Assembly (NCBI RefSeq): GCF_004123295.1
Contig: NZ_SDMK01000004.1
Span: forward strand, 62,001 to 126,000
Reading direction: 5' to 3'
DNA from: Silvibacterium dinghuense
GTDB taxonomy: Bacteria > Acidobacteriota > Terriglobia > Terriglobales > Acidobacteriaceae
Length of the DNA: 64,000 bases
Shown: piece after piece, positions 1 to 8,094 of the stretch
Layout of the letters: every line of letters starts with the position of its first letter
How positions within the stretch are numbered: position 1 is the first letter of the stretch
Program-made: the position numbers and the translations under genes
The notes under the pieces: generated by a model
The model's database searches: none
What the model was told of the DNA's origin: nothing
The model's input: only the letters and a program-made list of their open reading frames with translations

Positions 1-351
1 GCAGCTGGCCAGCCGCTCGTCGTCGAAGCGGATGTCACCAACAGCGGCAAACTTGCCGGAGATGAAGTCGCTCAGCTCTACCTGCTGCCTCCGGACACAG
101 GCAACAGCGGTCTCTCACCGCTACGCCAGCTCGAAGGCTTCGAGCGCGTGCATCTGAAGCCGGGCGAAACCAGGCACCTGCGTTTCACCCTCCATGCACG
201 GGAGCTCTCCGAAGTGGATGCGCATGGCGCACGTTCGGTACAGGCTGGCGCATATCAAATCTATGTTGGCGGCTCGCAGCCGTCCTCCAGCTCACTCCAT
301 ACGCAGTATGCAAACTTCAACATCGAAGGTAGTGCGGATGTCGCACACTGA
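1..351 (+). CDS. Glycoside hydrolase family 3 (beta-glucosidase-like), C-terminal end only
   Basis: The frame is open from the first base of the window to a TGA at 349-351, so the gene starts outside. The 116 visible residues read as the fibronectin type III-like domain that closes GH3 beta-glucosidases: VTNSGKLAGDEVAQLYL, then SPLRQLEGFERVHLKPGE and a beta-rich end containing AGAYQIYVGG. In this family the domain packs against the catalytic barrel, which is not visible, so substrate cannot be judged. The next gene, a secreted esterase, starts 25 bp downstream on the same strand, which fits a polysaccharide-degradation cluster. The domain call is confident; the specificity is unknown. Confidence 0.85.
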   Translation, partial: AAGQPLVVEADVTNSGKLAGDEVAQLYLLPPDTGNSGLSPLRQLEGFERVHLKPGETRHLRFTLHARELSEVDAHGARSVQAGAYQIYVGGSQPSSSSLHTQYANFNIEGSADVAH

Positions 352-376
352 CACGTCGCACAGGAAAGCAGAACGT

Positions 377-1615
377 ATGATGCATCTCCGATCCCTGCAC
401 GCTCTCGTTGTACTCGCCGCGCTGGCTGCGCCGTGCACGATGCACGGCCAGTCCGATTCTTCGTGGGTTGCATCGTGGGCCAGCGCGCAGCAGGTCCCCG
501 AGCCTGCCAATGCGTTGCCTGCCACGGACCTCACCGACGCCACCCTGCGCCAGATCGTCCATCTCTCGCTCGGCGGCAGCGCCGTCCGCGTGCGTCTCTC
601 CAATGCCTTCGGCACAACGGATCTTCATCTTGGCGGCGTTCATCTGGCGCGCGCCGTTTCACCTGCGTCATCCGCCATCGACACGCGCACGGATCGCACT
701 CTCACCTTCCACGGAGCGCAGGATGTCATCATCCCCGCCGGCGCCGACTACTGGTCTGACCCGGTATCGCTGCCCATCTCCGCAGGCACAGACATCGCCA
801 TCACGCTGCATCTCGATACCGCTCCAGCAACCGAGACCTCGCACCCCGGCTCACGCGCCACCAGCTATCTCGCGCACGGAATGCACCTGGCTGACGGCGA
901 GCTTTCAACACCAAAGACCTTCGAGCACTGGTTCTTTCTGAGCGGCATCGATGTAGCCGCATCTTCACAGGATGCGGCGATTGTCGCACTCGGCGATTCG
1001 ATCACTGACGGCCATGGCGCAACGACAAATGGCAACGACCGCTGGCCCGATGACCTCGCCCAGCGGCTTGCACAAGCCACCAGCCATCGCAGTGTCGTCA
1101 ATGTCGGAATTGGCGGCAACCATGTGCTCACCGACGGCCTGGGGCCGAATGCGCTGGCGCGCTTCAATCGAGATGTTCTGGCACAGAGTCGCGTGCGCGT
1201 TCTGATCCTGCTCGAGGGCGTCAATGACCTCGGCGCACTCGCACGGCAGACTCCTCCGGCCAGCGGCGAGGAGCATGCCGCGCTGCTGCAACGGCTCGAA
1301 GCCGGTTATCAGCAGATGATCGATCGGGCTCACGCGCAGGGCCTCTTCGTCATCGGAGGAACGATTCTTCCCTACACCGGCTCGGATTACTATCACCCCG
1401 CCGTGGCCGACGAAGCGGCACGGCAGGAGCTCAACGCGTGGATCCGCCAGCCTGGGCACTTCGACGCCGTGGTGGACTTCGACTCCGTAACGCGCGATCC
1501 CCAGAGGCCGGATCGTCTTCTCCCCGCCTATGATTCCGGCGATCACCTGCACCCATCACCTGCAGGATACCGGGCCATGGCCGCAGCAATCCCGCTTGCA
1601 TTGCTGCAGCATTAA
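377..1615 (+). CDS. Secreted SGNH/GDSL hydrolase (carbohydrate esterase-like)
   Basis: This is a 412-residue exported esterase of the SGNH superfamily. The start at 377 is chosen because AGGAAA lies about 9 bp upstream and the protein then opens with a signal peptide (hydrophobic LVVLAALAAP ending near HGQ); longer readings overlap the GH3 gene. The family blocks are present in order: GDSITDG near residue 206 (nucleophile Ser), GIGGNHV (Gly), EGVNDL (Asn) and GDHLHPSPAGY near residue 389 (Asp and His). The roughly 200 residues before block I are beta-rich, as in esterases with an N-terminal jelly-roll domain. Its position between GH3 and GH35 genes suggests removal of acetyl or other acyl groups from plant-type polysaccharide, but the substrate is inferred. 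Confidence 0.85.
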   Translation: MMHLRSLHALVVLAALAAPCTMHGQSDSSWVASWASAQQVPEPANALPATDLTDATLRQIVHLSLGGSAVRVRLSNAFGTTDLHLGGVHLARAVSPASSAIDTRTDRTLTFHGAQDVIIPAGADYWSDPVSLPISAGTDIAITLHLDTAPATETSHPGSRATSYLAHGMHLADGELSTPKTFEHWFFLSGIDVAASSQDAAIVALGDSITDGHGATTNGNDRWPDDLAQRLAQATSHRSVVNVGIGGNHVLTDGLGPNALARFNRDVLAQSRVRVLILLEGVNDLGALARQTPPASGEEHAALLQRLEAGYQQMIDRAHAQGLFVIGGTILPYTGSDYYHPAVADEAARQELNAWIRQPGHFDAVVDFDSVTRDPQRPDRLLPAYDSGDHLHPSPAGYRAMAAAIPLALLQH

Positions 1616-1624
1616 CCCTCGAAC

Positions 1625-3319
1625 TTAGTGGTAGCGATAAAGCCGCACCCGGTAAATACGTCCATCGGAGATATCCTGCGGATAAATACGCAGTTGCTGC
1701 CCCTGTCCGCTTTCATCTCCGTTGAGACGCCGCCGTACAACCCACTGGCCATGCTCGTAAAGCTCTTCGTCGATGCTCTCGATGCCGACGATCGGCGCAC
1801 CCGGCCGATCGGAACTAAAAACAACCTGCGCATCTCCGGCTCCGGCAACGAGAAATGTATCCGGCCCCTGCTGAAGAAAGAGCACGCCAATCCGCGATCC
1901 CTGCTCGTTCCCCGTGCGGCGGATTTCTGCCGTGTACTCCCCGATCCGCACACGAGCCGCACGCTGCGCATCGCCTTCCACCAGAGCTGCGGTCGCGGAG
2001 CCACGACGCTGCGCATCGAGAATGAGCGGGCTCAAAGCTGAAAGTTCTGCATACACAGAAGCGATTGCCGTGGTATCAGGCCGCTCGCCCGGCCGTGTAA
2101 TACCAACCAGATCGAGCGGCGCATTACCCTGATCGTCGATTCCAAAGGCCGAGAAGCCCACGGCGGAGAGGCGCCCGAATGCATAAAGCGCATTAGCTGC
2201 GCCAACTATGCCGGGCTGCGCTTCCGGAATGAAGAGAGCATTGCCGGGCCGCGCATAGGCACCGGCCCAGTAAGCAAATTCGTTGAAGTAAATATCCGGA
2301 GAAAGAAAGTCGAGCGCAGGCGCTGCAGCACGCCATACGTCCATGGAATGTGGCAGCGGGCCGCCGCTGTTGTACTGGCCCGGCTCATAATTCGGACGGA
2401 TAAGCGCTGCGTTGGCATACATCGGCAGCGAATAGGCCCGCTTGCCTGCGACAGCAATCTGCTCGAGGTACGAGGCATACTGCCAGGCCATAAAGAGATC
2501 ATCCGTAAGTGAAGATAGCCCGAAGACCTGCTGCCAGCTCCCGCTGGTGCGTGCACCCGCAGCCTCCCATGCCGTGCGCAGTTCGGGCTGCAGCGAAGAT
2601 CGGTGTTGCTCGAGGTAGCGTGTCAGCGTCGCAGGCACATCTCCGCGAAAGGCCGCCTCTGCCGCAGGAGAATGATCCCGTGATTCCGGGATCACACCGA
2701 CTTCGTTCTCCACCTGGACCATCAGCACTGTATGCTCATCTCCATCTGCCTCACGGAGATGCTGCATAAGAGCGGAAAAAGCTTTGCTGTCTGCCGCGCG
2801 CACGGCATCGCTGAAAGGCGACAATCGCTCGGTGCCGCGGCCATCGCTCAACAGCACCCGCGGAAAACGCTGTTCGTCGCGCTTCACCCATCCCGGCGCA
2901 TAACTGGAGAAGGTATTCTTCCACGCACCGAACCAGAGCAGCACCAGCCGCAGATGATGCGCACGCGCACCTTCCAGCAGCCCATCCAGAACATGAAAGT
3001 CGAAGTGCCCCTCTTCCGGCTCAATCGTCTCCCAAGCTACAGGGGTCAGCAGCGTATTCAGATGCATCGACTCCATGCGAGGCCATACGTCCTGCATGTA
3101 CGCAAGACTGGAGGAGCTGGAGTTGTGCAGCTCTCCACCGAGAATCAGGTATGGGTTTCCATCGACGATCAACTGGGTCGCGGCCCCGCGCTGTTCCAGA
3201 TGCGGCAGGTCCTCATGAGAGGCGCCGGACGAACGCCCATGCTGCGCCTCAGCCACGGACGCGAGAGACAACAACGACAAGACGCATGCAAGGCAGACAG
3301 AAAGCTTCTTCCGGTTCAC
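1625..3319 (-). CDS. Beta-galactosidase, GH35 family with C-terminal DUF5597-type domain
   Basis: This is a secreted glycosidase of 564 residues. The GTG start at 3319 is preferred because GGAG lies 4-5 bp upstream and the protein then begins MNRKKLSV with a clean signal peptide ending near EAQ. The N-terminal half has GH35 barrel features: LILGGELHNSS, ETIEPEEGHFDF, LRLVLLWFGAWKN, VQVENEVG (candidate acid/base Glu) and LFIPEAQP (candidate nucleophile Glu). The C-terminal third resembles the beta-domain of Caulobacter-type GH35 enzymes. It converges with the esterase gene (9-bp gap) and lies downstream of the TonB receptor on the same strand, separated by a terminator-like hairpin. The predicted role is release of galactose or a related residue from oligosaccharides in the periplasm. 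Confidence 0.85.
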   Translation of the reverse strand: MNRKKLSVCLACVLSLLSLASVAEAQHGRSSGASHEDLPHLEQRGAATQLIVDGNPYLILGGELHNSSSSSLAYMQDVWPRMESMHLNTLLTPVAWETIEPEEGHFDFHVLDGLLEGARAHHLRLVLLWFGAWKNTFSSYAPGWVKRDEQRFPRVLLSDGRGTERLSPFSDAVRAADSKAFSALMQHLREADGDEHTVLMVQVENEVGVIPESRDHSPAAEAAFRGDVPATLTRYLEQHRSSLQPELRTAWEAAGARTSGSWQQVFGLSSLTDDLFMAWQYASYLEQIAVAGKRAYSLPMYANAALIRPNYEPGQYNSGGPLPHSMDVWRAAAPALDFLSPDIYFNEFAYWAGAYARPGNALFIPEAQPGIVGAANALYAFGRLSAVGFSAFGIDDQGNAPLDLVGITRPGERPDTTAIASVYAELSALSPLILDAQRRGSATAALVEGDAQRAARVRIGEYTAEIRRTGNEQGSRIGVLFLQQGPDTFLVAGAGDAQVVFSSDRPGAPIVGIESIDEELYEHGQWVVRRRLNGDESGQGQQLRIYPQDISDGRIYRVRLYRYH

Positions 3320-3356
3320 ACGGTTCTCCGAATACAAAGTATTCAAAAGATGAAAT

Positions 3357-3386
3357 GGCGGAGAGGCAATCCTGATCCTCTCCGCC
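3357..3386 (-). terminator. Rho-independent terminator-like hairpin after the TonB receptor gene
   Basis: The arms GGCGGAGAGG and CCTCTCCGCC form a perfect 10-bp stem with a 10-nt loop. On the minus strand they are followed by a T-rich stretch containing CTTTTG. The hairpin lies between the receptor stop at 3409 and the GH35 start at 3319, so GH35 expression may depend on read-through or its own promoter. Confidence 0.6.
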
Positions 3387-3408
3387 GGTCTTCTTACTTA
3401 GGTTAAAG

Positions 3409-6400
3409 CTAGAAGTTGATACGGCCACTCAGACGCATCGTCCGGTTGACGTTTGACGTCGTCACCACACCGAAGCTGCTCCCCGAATTGATGGTGGTTG
3501 TGGGGTTAGCGAACTGCGGCGTATTGGTAACGTCGAAGGCTTCTGCCTGCAGGTCGAAGGCGACGTTTCCCCGGATCGGGAAACTGCGCTTCAGGCCGGC
3601 ATCGAGGTTGAAGATACCGGGACCACGCACACTGTCTCGGCCGGAATCACCAAAGCGCGGCGCCGTCGAGTTGCTGGAAGAAACCGAGACATACGCAGCC
3701 GGATTCAGATACTGATAGCCGTTTGTCGTCGTCGAAAGATGCTTTCTGCCACTGAATACGGGATCGACACCGGCTACCTGATCTGCGAGTTGCGTATTGC
3801 CGGGAGCATTGAGGTAGCTTCCTGAATCGGTAATGCTCATAGGCGTGCCGCTCACACGGCTGAGAACCGTGCTCAGACGCCAGTTCCCAAGCACGTAGCC
3901 GAGAGCCCCATGCGAGAGATAGGTCTGCCCCTTTCCAAAAGGAAGGTTATAAACCGTCCACCACTGGAAGTTATGCTTGCGGTCGTAGCTGGCAAGTGCC
4001 CAGTTCCGGTTCCAGTATGTGGGATAGGCAAAGATGAGACCATTCGCTTCGCTGTTATCGGCTGCATCCATCGACTTGGAGTAGGTGTAGACCACACCGG
4101 TCGATGCATGCCTGGTTTCCATGCGGGTCAGCTGCAATTGAAGGCCGTTATAGACAGACCCCTGGAAAGGCTGCAGGCTGTTGATGTCGGTATTGTTCGT
4201 ATTCGCGCCGTACGTGGTGTTCAACAGGCGTCCGGTGTTGCCACCTCCTGGGGGCGCAGCATTGATATTCACCGAGCTCTGCTGGCGGATGGAGTGCGTA
4301 CCGACATATCCCGCCGTCACCGTAAAGCGTGCCGGCAATTCACGCTGCACAGTGAGGTTATAGCTCTCGATATAACCGCGGCGGAAATTCTTCGGAATCG
4401 TCACCGTGGATAGATTCTCCGGCAGCGCGAGATATCCCGAAGAGATATCCGGGATCGTAATGGCAGGAATTCCTACCGAAGAAACCACGCTCGGCGTATC
4501 TGCGTTGAGATTTGTCGCAGCCACGTATCCCGTCGCTCCGGTGATGTTCGTCGTGATGCCCGCCGGATAGGCCTGCAGCAGTCCGCGCAGCGTATCCGGA
4601 TCGTCCGTGATCCCGAAACCCGCACGAATCACAGTCTTCTCATCCGCACGATAGGAAAGGCCGAATCGCGGAACGATCATGCCCCATCCATTCGAGGTGA
4701 AAGCGCTGTTAGGAATGCCGCCCTTTCCACCCACCAGGATCGTACCCACGGTATGCGTTCCGTCGGTATCAGTGATGGTCGTTGCAATCGAAGGATCGAA
4801 ACGCACCGTGCCGAAGTGATCGGCAACTGGCAGAGGGTAGTATTCATAACGCAGGCCATAATTCAGCGTCAGCGACGGCAGCACCTGGTACGTATCCTGT
4901 GCATAAAAAGCAAAGGTGGAATAGCGCAGAGCCTCGGGATTGAAGCTCTGGATGCTCTTCTGGTAGTTCTCAGCCTGCCCGAGGAGAAATGAGGCAAATG
5001 AATTCACCGCCGTTGCCGAACCGCCGGAATCAGCCGTGGCGCCGCCACTGAAGATAAACGATCCGCGCGGCGTAGCATAACTCCCCGAACCAGGCTGTAC
5101 GTGGTTGATTGCAGCATGCAGATACTCGCCCCCGAAACGGACGCTGTGATTTCCATGCAGCCAGCTTGCATTGGCGTTGCCCGTGTACTGGTTATCCCGG
5201 AAGGTGAAGGGGCTGCCCGTATTCGCGTTGCCCAGGTTGGCATAAGTCGTGAAGTAGAACCCGGGAATGCCGCCATAGAGCGGGTTCCCGTTATAGTTAG
5301 TCCCCGGAATTCCAAGCGTATTCACGCCATAGTCGCCGAGAGCAATATCCGGAGCCTCTGCTTCGAGTCTCTGCCGTGTGTACCCGGCATTCCAGTCGGT
5401 TGTGAAATGGGAGGTGAAGGCGTGCGTAAAGCCAAGACCCACATTCTGGATGCGTCCCGTTGCCGCACCGGGCTGGCCGCCGTCATACGTGCCGCCGCCA
5501 GGATTCTCTCCAAAGACCTGCGGGTCGGAGATGGTATTCGGCGAGATGCTGTAGTGCCCAAAAAAGCTCGTATTCTGCGACGGGACATACGTGATCTTCG
5601 TGTCATAGTTTTCGCGCAGAAAAGCATTCACCGCGGACCCGAAGTAGTTATTCGTGAGAGCTCCGGCGCCTCCCGTATTCGGAGCGGGAAGATTCTGCAG
5701 CATGATCGACGCGGCCTGCACGATCCGGCTGCTGGGAATCAGGTCATTCGAGAAAGCCGTCTTCCCTGCGCCGCTCGTATTGCCCGTAGCGGGATCATAG
5801 ATCGTGATGCCGGTGCCGCTGAAATCGCCTGCCCGCATCGCCGCGGTAGGAATCGAAAGCGTACCGTTGATCGCCTTATTGACCGAAACGCGGTTGTAAT
5901 CGAAGAAGAAGAAGAGCTTGTCCCGAATGATTGGACCGCCGATCGATCCACCCACCTCGTTGTAAATATTCTTCTGCAGCACACCGGTGCGATTCTGCCA
6001 GGACTGCGCATTGAACTGCGCGATCGAGTTGTATTCCCACGCCGTACCATGCAGAGCATTCGTGCCGCTGCGAACGGTAACATTGATAGCCGAGCCACCG
6101 GCTGACCCCTGCTCTGCATTGAAGCTGCCTGTCACGACATTGATACTGTCGATGCCATCGGTCGGCGGCAGATAAGCGACCAGGTACGGCAGCCACGGAT
6201 ACGCGTCGACGGCTCCGTCGATACGCGTCGTGTTTGTCGCATTGGAGACACCGTTGACGTTCGTTGCCTGCGCGCGCTGAGGATTACCACCCGCAGAATT
6301 CTGCTCGGCTGGCGGTGTTGCGCCGGGCACGATCTTGTACAGGCTCTGGAAGTTGCGCCCCGTAGTCGAGGTCGTGGGCAGTTCCGAGACCTGTTCATTC

Positions 6401-6900
6401 GAAATATTCGAACTCGTCTCGGCGGTCTGTGTCTGCAGCATCGGCGGTGCGGTCGTGACCGAAACTTCCTGTGTCGCGGTTCCAATCTTCAATTGGAAAT
6501 CGACACGCTGCACCGTATTGGCCAGTACAGGGATGCCCTGCTGCTCGGAGGGACCGAATCCCGTAGCCGAAGTCATCACCTTATACGTTCCAGGAGTCAG
6601 ATCGGTGAAGGTGAAGGTTCCATCTGCATTGCTCGTCGTATGCAGCTCAATCCCTTTTTCAACGTTGACCGCAGTCACGGCGGCACCAGGAATTGCAGCG
6701 CCGGTAGGATCGAGGACGCTGCCCGTCATGGTGCCGTACAAAACCTGCGCATAGAGATTTCCAGTGCCGGATAGAAATGCCACAGGAGCAACGACCAACG
6801 GCATGCCTATGGTCAGTGCAAGGCTCATGCGTCCTGCCGCTTTTTTCAAGGACCTTCTTCTCCCATGAGGGCCTTTATTTTTCTGATCTGTCTGCTTCAT
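3409..6900 (-). CDS. TonB-dependent receptor, Oar-like, with carboxypeptidase-regulatory-like N-terminal domain
   Basis: This is a 1,163-residue outer membrane receptor. The ATG at 6900 has GGAG about 6 bp upstream. A basic N-terminus and a hydrophobic segment (LALTIGMPLVVAPVAFL) form an export signal. Residues of about 55-140 make a CarboxypepD_reg-like beta-sandwich (GSVLDPTGAAIPGAAV, GTFTFTDLTPGTYKV), a plug region follows, and the long beta-barrel ends in the hydrophobic C-terminus LSGRINF. Receptors of this class are abundant in Acidobacteria, and many import oligosaccharides through TonB energy. It is transcribed divergently from the sugar-binding sensor at 7126, with a palindromic candidate operator between them. 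The cargo is inferred from neighbours, not from sequence. Confidence 0.88.
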   Translation of the reverse strand: MKQTDQKNKGPHGRRRSLKKAAGRMSLALTIGMPLVVAPVAFLSGTGNLYAQVLYGTMTGSVLDPTGAAIPGAAVTAVNVEKGIELHTTSNADGTFTFTDLTPGTYKVMTSATGFGPSEQQGIPVLANTVQRVDFQLKIGTATQEVSVTTAPPMLQTQTAETSSNISNEQVSELPTTSTTGRNFQSLYKIVPGATPPAEQNSAGGNPQRAQATNVNGVSNATNTTRIDGAVDAYPWLPYLVAYLPPTDGIDSINVVTGSFNAEQGSAGGSAINVTVRSGTNALHGTAWEYNSIAQFNAQSWQNRTGVLQKNIYNEVGGSIGGPIIRDKLFFFFDYNRVSVNKAINGTLSIPTAAMRAGDFSGTGITIYDPATGNTSGAGKTAFSNDLIPSSRIVQAASIMLQNLPAPNTGGAGALTNNYFGSAVNAFLRENYDTKITYVPSQNTSFFGHYSISPNTISDPQVFGENPGGGTYDGGQPGAATGRIQNVGLGFTHAFTSHFTTDWNAGYTRQRLEAEAPDIALGDYGVNTLGIPGTNYNGNPLYGGIPGFYFTTYANLGNANTGSPFTFRDNQYTGNANASWLHGNHSVRFGGEYLHAAINHVQPGSGSYATPRGSFIFSGGATADSGGSATAVNSFASFLLGQAENYQKSIQSFNPEALRYSTFAFYAQDTYQVLPSLTLNYGLRYEYYPLPVADHFGTVRFDPSIATTITDTDGTHTVGTILVGGKGGIPNSAFTSNGWGMIVPRFGLSYRADEKTVIRAGFGITDDPDTLRGLLQAYPAGITTNITGATGYVAATNLNADTPSVVSSVGIPAITIPDISSGYLALPENLSTVTIPKNFRRGYIESYNLTVQRELPARFTVTAGYVGTHSIRQQSSVNINAAPPGGGNTGRLLNTTYGANTNNTDINSLQPFQGSVYNGLQLQLTRMETRHASTGVVYTYSKSMDAADNSEANGLIFAYPTYWNRNWALASYDRKHNFQWWTVYNLPFGKGQTYLSHGALGYVLGNWRLSTVLSRVSGTPMSITDSGSYLNAPGNTQLADQVAGVDPVFSGRKHLSTTTNGYQYLNPAAYVSVSSSNSTAPRFGDSGRDSVRGPGIFNLDAGLKRSFPIRGNVAFDLQAEAFDVTNTPQFANPTTTINSGSSFGVVTTSNVNRTMRLSGRINF

Positions 6901-7032
6901 GCCTCTCTCCAAACCCGCTCCCGGCGGGCGTATTCATGCCGGCTACGCGGGCTCTTTGAGAGCTCTGCACAAGAAATAAGTGCTCTACCCGCTGCGGATA
7001 GGAACATTAGGCAAGCGATGCAAAGACTCGCA

Positions 7033-7048
7033 TGGTACAGATGTACCA
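7033..7048. promoter_or_regulatory. Perfect 7-2-7 palindrome between receptor and sensor genes
   Basis: TGGTACA-GA-TGTACCA is a perfect inverted repeat in the 225-bp gap between the divergent TonB receptor (start 6900) and the sugar-binding sensor (start 7126). The 7-2-7 geometry is the one used by NarL-family response regulators, and such a regulator is encoded at 10255. A LacI-type site would also look similar. Binding is inferred. Confidence 0.45.
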
Positions 7049-7125
7049 ACCCGCAAGCACACATCTCCAGGAGCCAGCAGTGTGTGCCGGTGTATATACT
7101 TTTTCTGCTCTCCGCATATTGGCCC

Positions 7126-8094
7126 ATGCCTAACTTCTGTTTGAGACTGACGCCTCTGCTGCTCGCTGTTATCCCCTTTGCAGCTGGCTGTCATTCGCAA
7201 TCCGACGCGATTGCTGTCATCCCGCGCACCACGGCAACACCGCTATGGGAGCCCATGCATCAGGGCATCGTCGAAACAGCGCGTCAGGACAAGATATCCG
7301 TGTATTGGAATGCGCCGCCCAATGAGGCATACGTAGAGCAGCAGATGGAGCTCTATGCCACGTTGCAGCGGCGCCATTATCGCGGCTTCATTCTCTCTCC
7401 CGACGAGACTCTGGCTGCCCGAACCGCTGTTCAGGAAACCATCGAGCGCGGCGTGCCGGTTGTCATCGTCGATGATGAGCTCGGACCACCTCCCTCACCC
7501 AGGCTCTCCTACGTCCGCAACGACGAAGCGGCGGGCACCATGCTTGCGGCGCAGACCATATCCCGGCTGCTGCATGGCAAAGGTTCCATCGCCATCATCG
7601 GCATCATTCCTCGCTCAGAGGCATCGCTCACGCGCGAAGATGCATTTGAGAAAGCCCTCACGCAGGTAGCTCCCTCCATTCACATCTCGATCCGGCGCTT
7701 CGGAGATACCTTCATCACGCATCAGCAACAGATTGCGCAGGAGGTCCTGACCGGCTCCGAACCGGTAGATGCCATCGTTGCGCTTTCAGGGATCGCCACA
7801 CGCGGCGCATACTATGCCAAGCTGGCCAGTGAACCAAGATCGAAGATCGCGATCGTCGGCTTCGACCAGGATCTGCTGATGCCTCTCGAAACTGGCGATG
7901 TGGATGCAATCATCGCGCAGGACACGCGCACGATCGGACGCATCGCCATGCGCAATCTGGATGCGGAGATCCATCAGGAGACCGTTCCCGGCATTACGCT
8001 GGTATCTCCAATTCTGCTCACCCGCGACAACGTGCAGGCACCGTCCAATCAGCCTCTCTTTTCCTACTCCATCTTCCGCTGGAGCGGCTCGTGA
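7126..8094 (+). CDS. Periplasmic sugar-binding lipoprotein (RbsB-like), sensory partner of the next kinase
   Basis: This is a 322-residue lipoprotein with the signal LLLAVIPFAAGC, a lipobox that predicts lipid-anchoring in the periplasm. The ATG at 7126 places that signal at the N-terminus, although no strong ribosome site is visible. The body reads as a type I periplasmic binding protein: TPLWEPMHQGIVETARQ near the start, GVPVVIVDDEL in the middle, GTMLAAQTISRLLHGKGSIA and IAIVGFDQDLL later. Ribose-type ABC systems use such proteins, but no permease or ATPase is nearby. Instead its TGA overlaps the GTG of a sensor kinase by 4 bp (GTGA), so it probably reports ligand to that kinase, as in ChvE-VirA or XylFII-LytS. 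The ligand is unknown, presumably a sugar. Confidence 0.8.
   Translation: MPNFCLRLTPLLLAVIPFAAGCHSQSDAIAVIPRTTATPLWEPMHQGIVETARQDKISVYWNAPPNEAYVEQQMELYATLQRRHYRGFILSPDETLAARTAVQETIERGVPVVIVDDELGPPPSPRLSYVRNDEAAGTMLAAQTISRLLHGKGSIAIIGIIPRSEASLTREDAFEKALTQVAPSIHISIRRFGDTFITHQQQIAQEVLTGSEPVDAIVALSGIATRGAYYAKLASEPRSKIAIVGFDQDLLMPLETGDVDAIIAQDTRTIGRIAMRNLDAEIHQETVPGITLVSPILLTRDNVQAPSNQPLFSYSIFRWSGS

Noticed and set aside
194-376. N-terminal extension of the SGNH esterase from 194
   Set aside because: It overlaps the GH3 coding frame and hides the signal peptide; a ribosome site and signal start are at 377.
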